A stretch of 64,000 nt of DNA from Salinicoccus sp. YB14-2 (GTDB lineage: Bacteria > Bacillota > Bacilli > Staphylococcales > Salinicoccaceae): NCBI RefSeq assembly GCF_001265075.1, contig NZ_LFKO01000001.1, forward strand, positions 1,217,287 through 1,281,286, given 5' to 3'. A program made the position numbers and the translations under genes. Positions 46,813 through 57,084 of the stretch are shown here, one piece after another. Below the pieces are notes generated by a model. That model did not search any database. It saw nothing but the letters and a program-made list of their open reading frames with translations, and was not told the DNA's origin. The first letter of the stretch is position 1, and every line of letters starts with the position of its first letter.

Positions 46813-48110
46813 TGATTGGAACACTCACCAATTTTTTTAGGATAAAGGAAATACGTAATAAGATTTTCTTTACCCTGGTTATGTTAGTCATTTTCAAAAT
46901 AGGGACCTATATTCCTGTACCTGGAGTTGATCCAGGTGTATTCGATATGAATCAAGGCCAGCAGGGCGTACTTGATCTTATGAATACTTTCGGTGGTGGG
47001 GCATTGATGAACTTCTCTATCCTTGCGATGGGAATCATGCCTTACATTACTGCATCAATTGTTGTTCAGTTATTACAAATGGATGTTGTTCCAAAGTTTT
47101 CAGAGTGGGCGAGACAAGGTGAAGTCGGAAGGCGTAAACTTGCTCAATTTACTCGTTATTTCACAATTGTACTGGCATTTATCCAGTCTATTGGAATGAG
47201 TTATGCATTCAACCAGATGTTTAATGGAATGCTGATTAACGATAATAATATTGGTTCATATTTGTTAATCGCGATTGTTTTGACTACAGGGACCGCATTT
47301 TTAATGTGGCTCGGTGAACAAATTACTGAACATGGTGTAGGTAATGGTATTTCAATCATTATCTTTGCAGGGATTCTCTCTGTGTTACCAAGTGCTTTAA
47401 TCCAGTTATATCAACAGAGATTTACTGGTTCACAAGACACTACATTGGCGATTTTGGAATTAGTCGGTTTAATAATATTCTTATTATTATTAACTGCGTT
47501 TGCAGTATTCGTACTCCAGGCGGTTCGTAAAATCCCTATCCAGTATGCAAAACGTCAAAGAACGACATCACAACTTGCACCGCAGTCAACTTTCTTACCA
47601 TTAAAAGTTAACCCTGCAGGTGTTATTCCAGTCATCTTTGCAATGGCATTTTTCATGATGCCGCAGACGTTTACATTGTTCTTTCCGGACGCAAACTGGG
47701 CACAGACGATTGCTCGATTCTCTGATCCGACAAACTATGTGGGCATGATTTTCTATATGCTGATTATCATTGGTTTCACCTATTTCTATTCATTCGTACA
47801 GGTCAATCCTGAAAAGGTGGCTGAGAATCTGAAGAAACAGGGGAGCTATGTACCGGGTATCAGACCTGGCAAAACCACAGAGAACTATATTACAAGTGTT
47901 TTATACAGACTTGTTTTTGTTGGTTCATTATTCCTGGCAGTAATTGCAATCATACCTCTAATAGTGACTAATGTTTTAAACTTACCACCTGCTATTCAAG
48001 TCGGGGGTACAAGTTTACTAATCGTTATCGGTGTAGCATTAGAAACAATGAAACAATTAGAAGCACAAGCAAACCAAAGAGAATACCGCGGCTTTAGAAA
48101 GCGCAGGTAG
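46812..48110 (+). CDS. secY: Preprotein translocase subunit SecY
   Basis: The channel-forming membrane subunit of the Sec translocon, 432 residues with ten TM helices. It has the plug region after TM1 ([15 protein letters not shown]), [16 protein letters not shown] and the cytosolic C5 loop [14 protein letters not shown] with the conserved Arg for SecA interaction. It is translationally coupled to rplO, the usual spc-operon arrangement. Confidence 0.97.
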   Translation: MIGTLTNFFRIKEIRNKIFFTLVMLVIFKIGTYIPVPGVDPGVFDMNQGQQGVLDLMNTFGGGALMNFSILAMGIMPYITASIVVQLLQMDVVPKFSEWARQGEVGRRKLAQFTRYFTIVLAFIQSIGMSYAFNQMFNGMLINDNNIGSYLLIAIVLTTGTAFLMWLGEQITEHGVGNGISIIIFAGILSVLPSALIQLYQQRFTGSQDTTLAILELVGLIIFLLLLTAFAVFVLQAVRKIPIQYAKRQRTTSQLAPQSTFLPLKVNPAGVIPVIFAMAFFMMPQTFTLFFPDANWAQTIARFSDPTNYVGMIFYMLIIIGFTYFYSFVQVNPEKVAENLKKQGSYVPGIRPGKTTENYITSVLYRLVFVGSLFLAVIAIIPLIVTNVLNLPPAIQVGGTSLLIVIGVALETMKQLEAQANQREYRGFRKRR

Positions 48111-48770
<660 letters not shown>

Positions 48771-48919
48771 ATGTTCACCTCTAAACAGTACTTTTAGGTG
48801 AATATTACGTAACTTATTAAAAAATATATGAGTTCAATATTTATTTGACGTTAAGTGAATGCGATCTTCACCTGAAGTATATTTCGACAGAAATATGAAA
48901 CTGTAAAGGGGGAATTGAA
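48771..48919 (+). other. adk-infA intergenic region with alternative pairing elements
   Basis: TTCACCT (48774-48780), AGGTGAA (48796-48802) and TTCACCT again (48867-48873) can form alternative stems, the last within CTTCACCTGAAG. No T-run terminator or clear promoter is seen. A regulatory or processing role is conjecture. Confidence 0.4.
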
Positions 48920-49138
48920 GTGAGTAAACAGGATGTAATTGAACTTGAAGGTACAGTACTTGATACTTTACCGAATGCAATGTTTAAAGTTGAACTAGAG
49001 AATGGACATGAGATTTTAGCACATGTCTCAGGTAAAATCCGTATGAACTATATACGTATTCTTCCTGGCGATAAAGTTACAATTGAAATGTCACCATATG
49101 ATTTAACACGTGGCAGAATCACTTATCGTTTCAAATAA
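48920..49138 (+). CDS. infA: Translation initiation factor IF-1
   Basis: IF-1, 72 residues, one S1-type OB fold ([20 protein letters not shown], about residues 9-28) that occupies the ribosomal A site during initiation. The start is GTG 48920 after AAAGGGGGA. It lies in the normal position before rpmJ-rpsM. Confidence 0.97.
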   Translation: MSKQDVIELEGTVLDTLPNAMFKVELENGHEILAHVSGKIRMNYIRILPGDKVTIEMSPYDLTRGRITYRFK

Positions 49139-49282
<144 letters not shown>

Positions 49283-49303
49283 AATAAACGGAGGTGTAAA
49301 ACT

Positions 49304-49669
49304 ATGGCTCGTATAGCAGGAGTTGACGTACCACGTGATAAACGTGTCGTAATTTCTTTAACTTATATTTACGGAATTGGCAACACTAGAGCAGAAGAAA
49401 TCGTAGCTAAAGCTGGCGTATCTGATCAAACACGTGTTAAAGACCTGACTGAAGAAGAACTGAACAAAATTCGTGAAGTTATCGACAGTTATAAAGTAGA
49501 AGGTGACCTTCGCCGTGAGCAAAACCTAGACGTTAAACGTTTAATGGAAATTGCTTCATATAGAGGTATTCGTCACCGTCGCAGCCTACCAGTACGCGGA
49601 CAGAATACAAAAAATAATGCCCGTACTCGTAAAGGCCCAGTCAAAACAGTAGCAAACAAGAGAAAATAA
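49304..49669 (+). CDS. rpsM: 30S ribosomal protein S13
   Basis: S13, 121 residues, contacts P-site tRNA and bridges to 50S L5. [12 protein letters not shown] and the C-terminal basic [17 protein letters not shown] are conserved. GGAGGTG precedes the ATG. Confidence 0.98.
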   Translation: MARIAGVDVPRDKRVVISLTYIYGIGNTRAEEIVAKAGVSDQTRVKDLTEEELNKIREVIDSYKVEGDLRREQNLDVKRLMEIASYRGIRHRRSLPVRGQNTKNNARTRKGPVKTVANKRK

Positions 49670-49692
49670 TTTAAAGTAAAGGAGGAGTAATG

Positions 49693-50082
49693 ATGGCTCG
49701 TAGACAACAAAGTCGTAAGCGTAAGGTGAAAAAGCATATAGAGGCGGGAGTTGCGCACATCCGCTCAACATTCAATAACACTATTGTTACAATCACTGAT
49801 GAATTTGGTAATGCTTTATCATGGTCATCAGCAGGTGCTCTAGGATTTAAAGGTTCTAAGAAATCAACACCATTCGCAGCTCAGATGGCTTCAGAAACAG
49901 CTTCTAAAGCAGCAATGGAGCATGGCCTTAAAACAGTAGAAGTTACAGTTAAAGGTCCTGGTCCCGGTCGTGAAGCAGCTATTCGTGCATTACAGTCAGC
50001 AGGCTTGGAAATCACTGCAATTAAAGATGTTACACCTGTACCTCACAATGGTTGCCGTCCACCTAAACGTCGCCGTGTGTAA
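49693..50082 (+). CDS. rpsK: 30S ribosomal protein S11
   Basis: S11, 129 residues, part of the platform near the E site. The second ATG (49693), 6 bp after AAAGGAGG, gives the standard [15 protein letters not shown] start. The C-terminal [13 protein letters not shown] is conserved. Confidence 0.98.
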   Translation: MARRQQSRKRKVKKHIEAGVAHIRSTFNNTIVTITDEFGNALSWSSAGALGFKGSKKSTPFAAQMASETASKAAMEHGLKTVEVTVKGPGPGREAAIRALQSAGLEITAIKDVTPVPHNGCRPPKRRRV

Positions 50083-50085
50083 GGC

Positions 50086-50114
50086 TTAATTTGTGACATC
50101 AAATCATATATAAT
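50086..50114 (+). promoter_or_regulatory. Possible internal promoter before rpoA
   Basis: TTAATT (50086-50091), a 17-bp spacer and a perfect TATAAT (50109-50114) lie in the 85-bp gap between rpsK and rpoA. The longer-than-usual gap supports extra local initiation. Confidence 0.45.
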
Positions 50115-50167
50115 AGAACACATGGTTGCATAATATTTTCGGCGTTTAAAGGGAGGAAAAGTAACTA

Positions 50168-51109
50168 ATGATAGAAATCGAAAAACCTAGAATTGAAACA
50201 GTGGAAATATCGGAAGATTCTAAGTTTGGTAAGTTTGTTGTTGAACCTTTGGAAAGAGGCTATGGAACAACTCTTGGGAACTCCTTACGTCGCATACTAT
50301 TGTCATCTTTACCAGGTGCGGCTGTAAAAACGATAGAAATAGAAAATGTACTTCATGAATTCTCAACCGTTGATAATGTAGTTGAAGATGTGACTACAAT
50401 TATTACCAACATTAAACACCTTGCACTTAAAATTTATTCTGAAGAAGAAAAAACTTTGGAAATCGATGTTTCTGGTGAAGGTGAAGTGAAAGCTTCAGAT
50501 ATCACACATGATAGTGATGTTGAAATTTTGAACCCTGATCTTAAAATCGCAACTGTCAGCAGCGGCGGTGTATTCAGGATGAGAATGATCGCAAATCGTG
50601 GTCGTGGATATACTTTGTCTGAGGACAATAAGAGTGAACTATCCATCGGTGTTATTCCAGTGGATTCCATCTATACACCAATTGAGAGAGTTAACTACAC
50701 TGTAGAGAATACTCGTGTTGGACAGATGACAAACTTTGATAAGTTGACATTGGATGTTTGGACAGACGGTTCGATCACACCTCAAGAAGGCGTTTCACTA
50801 TCTGCTAAGATTATGACTGAGCATTTGAATATTTTTGTCGGCTTGACTGACGAAGCTCAAAATGTTGAAATCATGATTGAAAAAGAAGAAGATCAAAAAG
50901 AAAAAGTACTTGAAATGTCTATTGAAGAATTAGATTTGTCTGTACGTTCTTATAACTGCTTAAAGCGCGCAGGAATCAATTCAGTTCAAGAGCTTACTGA
51001 TAAATCAGAAGCAGACATGATGAAAGTCAGAAACTTAGGACGCAAGTCTTTGGAAGAGGTTAAATTCAAATTAGAAGACCTTGGACTGGGACTCCGCAAA
51101 GAAGACTGA
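50168..51109 (+). CDS. rpoA: RNA polymerase alpha subunit
   Basis: The alpha subunit, 313 residues. The N-terminal dimerisation/assembly domain (residues 1-230, [19 protein letters not shown] near 34) is joined by a Glu/Lys-rich linker to the C-terminal domain from about 250. That domain contains [19 protein letters not shown], the helix-hairpin-helix that binds UP elements and activators. Confidence 0.98.
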   Translation: MIEIEKPRIETVEISEDSKFGKFVVEPLERGYGTTLGNSLRRILLSSLPGAAVKTIEIENVLHEFSTVDNVVEDVTTIITNIKHLALKIYSEEEKTLEIDVSGEGEVKASDITHDSDVEILNPDLKIATVSSGGVFRMRMIANRGRGYTLSEDNKSELSIGVIPVDSIYTPIERVNYTVENTRVGQMTNFDKLTLDVWTDGSITPQEGVSLSAKIMTEHLNIFVGLTDEAQNVEIMIEKEEDQKEKVLEMSIEELDLSVRSYNCLKRAGINSVQELTDKSEADMMKVRNLGRKSLEEVKFKLEDLGLGLRKED

Positions 51110-51127
51110 TAAAGGAGGTTATTTCAC

Positions 51128-51526
51128 ATGGGCTACAGAAAATTAGGCCGTACTTCAAGCCAGAGAAAAGCAATGTTACGTGACCTTGCAACTTCATTGA
51201 TTGTAAGTGAACGCATCACTACAACTGAGCAGCGTGCAAAAGAACTGCGCAGTATCGCAGATAAACTTGTAACTCTTGGTAAACGTGGTGATATCGCTGC
51301 GAGAAGACGTGCAGGTCAAACAGTGCGTAACGTTGAAATTCTTAATGAAGATGGAACAACTCAAAATGCACTTCAAAAATTATTTAATGATATTGCTCCA
51401 CGTTTCGAAGATCGTCAAGGTGGATATACAAGCATTAAAAAATTAGGCGAACGTCGTGGTGACGGCGCTGAACTTGTTATTATTGAGTTTGTTGAAGGTG
51501 CAGCAGCAACTTCAGAAGAAGCTTAA
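51128..51526 (+). CDS. rplQ: 50S ribosomal protein L17
   Basis: L17, 132 residues, about ten longer than usual because of a small, mildly acidic tail ([10 protein letters not shown]). It lies near the tunnel exit. [20 protein letters not shown] at the start is typical. It is the last gene of the alpha operon and is followed by structured RNA and terminators. Confidence 0.97.
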   Translation: MGYRKLGRTSSQRKAMLRDLATSLIVSERITTTEQRAKELRSIADKLVTLGKRGDIAARRRAGQTVRNVEILNEDGTTQNALQKLFNDIAPRFEDRQGGYTSIKKLGERRGDGAELVIIEFVEGAAATSEEA

Positions 51527-51554
51527 TAATTAAAAGCAGAGTGAGTGTTAAAAT

Positions 51555-51575
51555 AAAAAGGACAAGATCCTTTTT
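51555..51575 (+). terminator. Small hairpin after rplQ
   Basis: AAAAAGGA and TCCTTTTT form an 8-bp stem with a 5-nt loop ending in T residues, 28 bp after the rplQ stop. It is a weak intrinsic terminator. Confidence 0.55.
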
Positions 51576-51586
51576 GTTTAGCTCTA

Positions 51587-51648
51587 CGTATCCTGCAGGC
51601 TATATTGAATAAACGCGCGGCTCTTATGCAGGGTACGCGCTTTTTTTA
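51587..51648 (+). ncRNA. L17 downstream element-like RNA with terminator
   Basis: CGTATCCTGCA (51587-51597) pairs with TGCAGGGTACG (51627-51637) through 11 bp including one G-U. Alternatively GCGCG (51615-51619) pairs with CGCGC (51636-51640), directly followed by seven T. The two pairings are mutually exclusive. The position matches the L17 downstream element motif described for Bacillota; that identity is inferred from place and shape. Confidence 0.55.
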
Positions 51649-51670
51649 CATAAAAATGGTGGTGGAGAAA

Positions 51671-52459
51671 ATGATAGAAATTAACAACTTAACATTTCAG
51701 TATCAGCCGGATTCCCCTAAAGTGCTTGATAATGTTTCTCTATCATTTCAATCAGGGGACTGGGTATCTGTCATCGGTCATAACGGGTCAGGAAAGAGTA
51801 CCCTTGTAAAAATAATGATGGGCATCCTGGAAGAGTATGATGGTGAGATACTCATTAGGGGCAATAAACTGACTAAAGATAATATTGCCGAATACCGTGA
51901 GAAATTCGCGATAGTCTTTCAAAATCCCGACAATCAGTTTGTCGGTGCAACGGTAGAAGATGATGTCGCTTTCGGACTTGAAAATCAGGGGCTGCCGCGC
52001 GCAGAGATAATTGAAAAGACCGAGGCTGCCCTGACTGCTGTAAATATGCTGTCATACAGGAAACACGCGCCTGCGAGGCTGTCCGGCGGCCAGAAGCAGC
52101 GTGTAGCTATCGCAGGGGCACTTGCGATGGAACCGGACGTGTTAATACTGGATGAAGCGACCTCGATGCTTGATCCGGAAGGACGCAAGGACATTTTAAA
52201 TATTCTGGATGATATACACGGCTTAAGAAAAACGACATTAATCTATATCACTCATGATTTGAGCGAAATTGAAAAAAGTGATTATGCTGTCATCATGAAA
52301 GACGGCGAAGTGCTGAATCAAGGGTCTATTGAACATATTTTCAGTGATACCGACACATTGATTGAAAGCAAGCTGGTCCTCCCTTATCATATGCAGATTT
52401 CCCGTGCATTGCTAAATGGTGAGTATGTTACACATGATGAGTTGGTGGATGAACTATGA
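51671..52459 (+). CDS. ecfA1: Energy-coupling factor transporter ATPase EcfA1
   Basis: One of two ATPases of the group II ECF vitamin/cobalt-type importer, 262 residues. It has Walker A GHNGSGKST near 38, Q-loop FQNPDNQFVGATVEDDVAFG, signature LSGGQKQRVAIAGAL and Walker B LILDEATSMLDPE. ATG 51671 behind GTGGAGA is the true start; a longer frame runs back into the L17 downstream structure. It overlaps ecfA2 by 4 bp. Confidence 0.95.
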   Translation: MIEINNLTFQYQPDSPKVLDNVSLSFQSGDWVSVIGHNGSGKSTLVKIMMGILEEYDGEILIRGNKLTKDNIAEYREKFAIVFQNPDNQFVGATVEDDVAFGLENQGLPRAEIIEKTEAALTAVNMLSYRKHAPARLSGGQKQRVAIAGALAMEPDVLILDEATSMLDPEGRKDILNILDDIHGLRKTTLIYITHDLSEIEKSDYAVIMKDGEVLNQGSIEHIFSDTDTLIESKLVLPYHMQISRALLNGEYVTHDELVDEL

Positions 52460-53316
52460 ATATCGAAGTGAATGCACTGACCAGTATTTACCATCACAGA
52501 ACCCCTTTTGAACACATCGCTTTGAATGAACTGACAACGACTTTCGAACAGGGTAAGTATTATGCGGTGATCGGACGGACAGGCAGTGGAAAATCGACTT
52601 TGATCCAGCATTTGAACGGCCTGATTCTGCCGACACGAGGCAGCGTCCGGGTCGGGGACCTGATTCTCAGAAAAAAAACCAAGCAGAAAGTCATCCACCA
52701 GGTGAAAAAGCATGTGGGTATGGTTTTTCAATTCCCGGAACATCAATTATTTGATGAGACAATTTTAAAAGATGTAATGTTTGGCCCTTTGAATATGGGC
52801 CTGTCTCCCGAGGACGCACAAAAAAAAGCTGAAAAGTATTTATCATTGCTTGGTGTCCCTCTTGACCAGGTTGAAAGGTCTCCATTCGATCTATCCGGCG
52901 GGCAGAGGCGTAAAATCGCCATTGCTGGCATTCTTGCGATGGAGTCGGAAGTTCTGATTGTTGATGAACCGACAGCCGGGCTCGACCCGAAAAGTCATAT
53001 CGAAACCATGAAGCTGTTCAAACAAATCCAGCAGGAATTCAATATCACCATCATCCTTGTGACCCATGACATGAATGATGTATTCGAATATACGGACGAA
53101 GTGAAATTGCTCGGTTCAGGAAAGCTGATCAAAGAAGGCAGAACACTCGATATTTTAACTGATGAAAAGCTTTTGACTGATCACTATCTTGAGGTTCCGG
53201 ATATTGTGAGACTTTTTCATGATGTCAGTAAAAAAGGGGTGAAGCTCAGCAGGATGCCCCGCAATACTGATGAGTTTATCAGCCTCTATAAGGAATGGAG
53301 GGATAGACGTGCTTAG
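52456..53316 (+). CDS. ecfA2: Energy-coupling factor transporter ATPase EcfA2
   Basis: The second ECF ATPase, 286 residues. It has Walker A GRTGSGKST, Q-loop FQFPEHQLFDETILKDVMFGP, signature LSGGQRRKIAIAGIL and Walker B LIVDEPTAGLDPK. The HQLF Q-loop is typical of EcfA2. It heterodimerises with EcfA1 and docks on EcfT. ATGA overlap upstream and an 8-bp overlap with ecfT downstream couple all three. Confidence 0.95.
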   Translation: MNIEVNALTSIYHHRTPFEHIALNELTTTFEQGKYYAVIGRTGSGKSTLIQHLNGLILPTRGSVRVGDLILRKKTKQKVIHQVKKHVGMVFQFPEHQLFDETILKDVMFGPLNMGLSPEDAQKKAEKYLSLLGVPLDQVERSPFDLSGGQRRKIAIAGILAMESEVLIVDEPTAGLDPKSHIETMKLFKQIQQEFNITIILVTHDMNDVFEYTDEVKLLGSGKLIKEGRTLDILTDEKLLTDHYLEVPDIVRLFHDVSKKGVKLSRMPRNTDEFISLYKEWRDRRA

Positions 53317-54106
53317 TAATATGCTTCTTGGACGTTATATCCCGGGTGACAGTTTTATTCATCAGATGGACCCCAGAGCAAAAATAATTTCAGTGATGTT
53401 CTTTATGATTATCGTATTTTTTGCAAACCATTGGCTGGGTTATCTAATGTTGATTTTATTTATGCTTGCAGTGATCAAGATTGCACAGATCAATATCTTC
53501 TTCCTATTCAATGGATTGAAGCTATTATTTTTCATTTTGATATTTACTTTTCTGCTGCATATATTTTTCACAAGAGGCGGCACGACATTATTCGAATGGG
53601 GTTTTATTCAAATAGACTCTGAAGGGCTTATAACCGGTATATACATTACAATCCGCTTAGTGATGCTGTTGATCATCACAACGATTCTGACACTCACGAC
53701 GAGTCCTATAGAGCTTACAGACGCCATTGAAAACCTTGGAGCACCGCTTAAGAAAATAAAAGTGCCGATGCATGAATTGGCGATGATGATTTCAATCAGT
53801 CTGAGATTCATACCCACGCTGATGGATGAGACGGAAAAAATCATAAAAGCACAGAGCGCAAGAGGCTCGACCTTTATGACCGGTAAACTGAAGTCCAGGG
53901 TCAATGCACTCATTCCGATTTTCATTCCATTATTCATCTCTGCATTTAAAAGAGCTGAAGAAATGGCGGTCGCCATGGAAGTACGCGGCTATAAGGGTGA
54001 GGAAGGCAGAACGAGTTATCGTGAACTGAAGTGGGAGCAGAAAGATACGATAGCAATCATAATCATTATACTGTTTGGTGTGATGTTATTTTTAGTAAGG
54101 ATGTGA
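53309..54106 (+). CDS. ecfT: Energy-coupling factor transporter transmembrane protein EcfT
   Basis: The membrane scaffold that couples the ATPases to exchangeable substrate-binding S components for vitamins. It has 265 residues and about five or six TM helices. The signature QSARGS near residue 190 (KIIKAQSARGSTF) and a further RGYKG segment near 226 (AMEVRGYKG) form the coupling helices. GTG 53309 with ATGGAGGG upstream is the chosen start. No S component lies in this window. Confidence 0.94.
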   Translation: MLSNMLLGRYIPGDSFIHQMDPRAKIISVMFFMIIVFFANHWLGYLMLILFMLAVIKIAQINIFFLFNGLKLLFFILIFTFLLHIFFTRGGTTLFEWGFIQIDSEGLITGIYITIRLVMLLIITTILTLTTSPIELTDAIENLGAPLKKIKVPMHELAMMISISLRFIPTLMDETEKIIKAQSARGSTFMTGKLKSRVNALIPIFIPLFISAFKRAEEMAVAMEVRGYKGEEGRTSYRELKWEQKDTIAIIIIILFGVMLFLVRM

Positions 54107-54115
54107 AGCGGGTAA

Positions 54116-54847
54116 ATGCGAATTTTACTCAAGCTCAGCTATAACGGGAAAGACTTTCATGGATTCCAGTATCAGCATCACTACAGAACCGTTCAGGGCG
54201 TTATAGAAAAAGCTCTGAAGAAGATGCATAAGACGTCTGTGAGGATTCATGCTTCATCACGTACGGACAGAGGTGTCCATGCGCTTGAACAGTACTGCCA
54301 TTTCGATACGGATTTGAATATTGAACCGGACAAATGGCAGTACATTTTGAACAGGAATCTGCCTGACGATATGAATATCGAGGAAGTGAAAGAGGTATCC
54401 ACGGACTTTCATTCCCGTTTCCATTCAAAGGGCAAGACATACAGGTACAGGATATATACGACCGAAGCGGTTAATCCGTTTTATTTCGGCCTGAAAACCC
54501 ACTATCCGGGCAAACTGGATAAACAGAAGATGCAGGAAGCCATGAATCCTTTCATTGGTACACATGACTTCACAAGTTTCTCAAGTGCAAAAGCCGAGAT
54601 AAAAAATAAAGTCCGCAATATTTCTGAATTCAGAATTGAAGAGACCCAGGACGGCTTTGACTTTGTCATTACGGGCAGCGGGTTTCTCTACAACATGGTG
54701 AGAATAATGGTCGCATATGTCGTTCAGGTCGGTGCCGCCAAACGAGAAGCGGCGACTGAAGAGATTATGTCAAAGAAAGACCGGACGATTGTACCCAGAA
54801 CTGCGCCGGCGGAAGGTCTTTATTTAGAAAAAGTGTATTTTGAATGA
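54116..54847 (+). CDS. truA: tRNA pseudouridine(38-40) synthase TruA
   Basis: It modifies positions 38-40 in tRNA anticodon stems. The 243-residue protein has the catalytic Asp in ASSRTDRGVHA near residue 52. KTYRYRIY and GSGFLYNMVRIMV are further TruA marks. The ribosome binding site is weak, consistent with coupling to ecfT 9 bp upstream. Confidence 0.95.
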   Translation: MRILLKLSYNGKDFHGFQYQHHYRTVQGVIEKALKKMHKTSVRIHASSRTDRGVHALEQYCHFDTDLNIEPDKWQYILNRNLPDDMNIEEVKEVSTDFHSRFHSKGKTYRYRIYTTEAVNPFYFGLKTHYPGKLDKQKMQEAMNPFIGTHDFTSFSSAKAEIKNKVRNISEFRIEETQDGFDFVITGSGFLYNMVRIMVAYVVQVGAAKREAATEEIMSKKDRTIVPRTAPAEGLYLEKVYFE

Positions 54848-54879
54848 GCGATAAAAAGTAACTAAATTAGTAATTTATA

Positions 54880-54908
54880 TTGACAAACACTCAATATAGT
54901 AGTATTAT
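54880..54908 (+). promoter_or_regulatory. Promoter of rplM-rpsI
   Basis: TTGACA (54880-54885), a 17-bp spacer and TATTAT (54903-54908) give a strong sigma-A promoter for the two-gene operon. Confidence 0.85.
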
Positions 54909-54914
54909 AATTAA

Positions 54915-55034
54915 CGGTATAATTTTATATCATTCCCATGATAAGCCCCGGAAACTTATTGTGAAGAGTATATAGAAAAAAGCGAGATTTTTTTATTTTA
55001 AAGGGAAATATAGTGTGAATCAGGAGGAAAAATA
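54915..55034 (+). ncRNA. rplM 5' leader (candidate L13 leader)
   Basis: About 120 nt of untranslated leader precede rplM and include GATAAGCCCCGGAAACTTATTG, split here only by length, followed by a run of seven T near 54990. L13 leaders with autoregulatory structures are known at this place in Bacillota. I cannot confirm the consensus by eye. Confidence 0.45.
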
Positions 55035-55472
55035 ATGCGTCAGACATTTATGGCAAATGAAGCGAACATTGAGCGCAAATGGTATGTTATTGATGCTGAA
55101 GGAGAGACACTTGGTCGTCTGTCTTCAGAAGTTGCATCTATCCTGCGCGGTAAATATAAAGCAACTTACACACCACATGTTGATACTGGTGATTATGTAA
55201 TTATTCTTAATGCAGGTAAAATTGAAATGACTGGTAACAAAGAACAGGACAAAATCTATTACAGACATACAGGTCACGTCGGTAATATGAAATCAATTTC
55301 AGCCGGTGAATTAAAAGCGAAAAACCCTGTGCGTTTATTAGAAACATCCATCAAAGGCATGTTACCTAAAAACTCACTTGGACGTAAACAGTTAGGCAAA
55401 CTTTTTGTGTATGCAGACGATAAGCATCCACATGAAGCACAACAACCAGAAAGCTATACGCTTCGCGGATAA
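55035..55472 (+). CDS. rplM: 50S ribosomal protein L13
   Basis: L13, 145 residues, an early 50S assembly protein. [20 protein letters not shown] at the start and [19 protein letters not shown] near 110 are typical. AGGAGG lies upstream. Paired with rpsI as in nearly all bacteria. Confidence 0.98.
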   Translation: MRQTFMANEANIERKWYVIDAEGETLGRLSSEVASILRGKYKATYTPHVDTGDYVIILNAGKIEMTGNKEQDKIYYRHTGHVGNMKSISAGELKAKNPVRLLETSIKGMLPKNSLGRKQLGKLFVYADDKHPHEAQQPESYTLRG

Positions 55473-55493
55473 GATTAGGAGGGAATTGATTAA

Positions 55494-55886
55494 ATGGCTA
55501 AAGTAGAATATTATGGAACAGGTCGTCGTAAGCACGCAGTAGCACGTGTACGTTTAGTACCAGGAGAAGGTAATGTAACGGTTAATGGCCGTGATATGAG
55601 AGAATACCTTCCGTTTGAAAGCTTAATCCTGGATTTAAACCAGCCGTTCACAGTTACAGAAACAGAAGGTAACTACGATGTACTGGTAAACGTTAAAGGT
55701 GGAGGATTCACTGGACAGGCACAGGCAATCCGTCACGGAATTGCAAGAGCACTGTTAGAAGCAGATCCGGAGTACCGTGGACCACTAAAAAGAGCAGGTC
55801 TCTTAACACGTGACCCACGTATGAAAGAGCGTATGAAGCCAGGCTTCAAGAAAGCTCGTAAATCACCACAGTTCTCAAAACGTTAA
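55494..55886 (+). CDS. rpsI: 30S ribosomal protein S9
   Basis: S9, 130 residues. The conserved C-terminus [12 protein letters not shown], whose last Lys-Arg reach P-site tRNA, is intact even though a genomic island begins at its stop codon. Such islands usually restore the gene end with their own copy of the attachment sequence. No terminator is seen before the convergent integrase gene 68 bp away. Confidence 0.98.
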   Translation: MAKVEYYGTGRRKHAVARVRLVPGEGNVTVNGRDMREYLPFESLILDLNQPFTVTETEGNYDVLVNVKGGGFTGQAQAIRHGIARALLEADPEYRGPLKRAGLLTRDPRMKERMKPGFKKARKSPQFSKR

Positions 55887-55887
55887 T
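55879..55887 (+). repeat. Candidate attachment core repeat, copy 1
   Basis: AACGTTAAT covers the last codon and stop of rpsI. The same 9-mer recurs at 55945-55953, 66 bp into the island. The true att core needs the distal end for definition. Confidence 0.4.
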
Positions 55888-55922
55888 AGACTTGTTGATA
55901 TACCAACGTTTGCAAGCAATTT

Positions 55923-55941
55923 TTGGTGCAAGTTGGTGCAA
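55923..55941. repeat. Tandem TTGGTGCAA sites next to the integrase gene
   Basis: TTGGTGCAA occurs at 55923-55931 and 55933-55941, exactly 10 bp apart, in the gap between rpsI and the integrase stop. One-helical-turn spacing near an att site is typical of integrase arm-type binding sites. Confidence 0.6.
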
Positions 55942-55944
55942 ATT

Positions 55945-55953
55945 AACGTTAAT
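55945..55953 (+). repeat. Candidate attachment core repeat, copy 2
   Basis: The second AACGTTAAT, inside the 12-bp palindrome ATTAACGTTAAT (55942-55953), abuts the integrase stop codon at 55955. Confidence 0.4.
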
Positions 55954-55954
55954 C

Positions 55955-56995
55955 TTATAATGCATTGAGTAGATTTAAGGCATCAGCATCTTGCTGGTGT
56001 CTTTTTTCTGGCATTAATTCGAGATAGTAATTCTGCGTTGTTTGAATATTAATATGTCCAAGTCGCTTTGATACATAAGAAATATCGATATCTTGGGCAA
56101 ATAAAAATGAAGCATGTGTATCCCGTAAGCCGTGAAACGTGGTTTTCTCAATACCTATTTTTTTCAGTAATACGGCTAAACGTTCGGATTGTTTGAAACC
56201 ATCTAAATTGAAAATGAATCCATTTTCTTTTGCTTCGATATTTTTCAAAATATCATATACTTCTTTATTGATTGAGACATCTCTTCTTGAATTATCTGTT
56301 TTTAATGATATGTCTTCAGAAGTAGGGCTGATAGAATGTCTGACTTTAATACCATATTCAAACAGACTGTCAGGTTGGATTGCGAGCAGTTCTCCTCGTC
56401 TCATACCAGTTTCTAAAGCAACCAATACCAGGACATTAAATTCATCATCAGTATGGTCAAGAACATATTTACGCAGCTTTTTAAAATCTGTGATGGATAA
56501 AGCTTTATTCCTTTTTGGCGGATTTTCTCCCCGGGTTTTAACTAAATGTGCAAAATCATTTGTAATATATCCACGGGCATATGCATCACGTAGAGCAGTT
56601 CTAATTTTGAGTAGAACTTCATGGGTTGTCTTGCGGGAATGTGTTTTCGCATATTCATCAATTTTCCCTTGCACGACAATATCATTTAAATCCTGCAACT
56701 TAATATCTCCAAATAAACTTCGAATAACCGCAAGCGTTCTGACATAGTTTTGGAAAGTTGTTTCCTTGATATCATTCTTTTTGACGATATAAAGCCAATC
56801 CTCAAAAAAGTGTGCAAATGTAGTAGTTCTTTTTGCAAGTTGTTTCCCATTGCCTTTGGCTAATTCAGTTTGTAGCGTCCATAACGTTGCTTCTTTTTTT
56901 GTAGTGAAAGTTTTCGTGATTCTATCATGTTTACTGTGCTTATAAAGTGAGACGGTCGCTCGCCAAGACTTGCCTCTTTTTTGAATACTTGCCAT
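55955..56995 (-). CDS. int: Site-specific tyrosine integrase
   Basis: A 346-residue phage/ICE-type tyrosine recombinase. It has an N-terminal arm-binding domain (SIQKRGKSWRATVSLY), a SAM-like core-binding domain (about 60-155) and a catalytic domain with Arg199 (ETGMRRGE), Lys232, His288-x-x-Arg291 (HGLRDTH), His314 (RLGH) and the nucleophile Tyr323 (TQNYYLEL). All catalytic residues are present, so it should be active. It is shorter than Tn916 Int (405 residues). Its position convergent to rpsI marks rpsI as its target. AAAGGA precedes the ATG. Confidence 0.92.
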   Translation of the reverse strand: MASIQKRGKSWRATVSLYKHSKHDRITKTFTTKKEATLWTLQTELAKGNGKQLAKRTTTFAHFFEDWLYIVKKNDIKETTFQNYVRTLAVIRSLFGDIKLQDLNDIVVQGKIDEYAKTHSRKTTHEVLLKIRTALRDAYARGYITNDFAHLVKTRGENPPKRNKALSITDFKKLRKYVLDHTDDEFNVLVLVALETGMRRGELLAIQPDSLFEYGIKVRHSISPTSEDISLKTDNSRRDVSINKEVYDILKNIEAKENGFIFNLDGFKQSERLAVLLKKIGIEKTTFHGLRDTHASFLFAQDIDISYVSKRLGHINIQTTQNYYLELMPEKRHQQDADALNLLNAL

Positions 56996-57084
56996 TTATC
57001 ATTTTCCTTTCAGAAAGTTGATAGACAGCAAAATGAATACATGTTTATCTTAGAATGATTTTACTGATCTATCAACAAATAAAT

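Noticed and set aside
51605-51670. Longer EcfA1 start
   Set aside because: It would translate the terminator-like hairpin after rplQ; the ATG at 51671 has a ribosome binding site and matches the family start.
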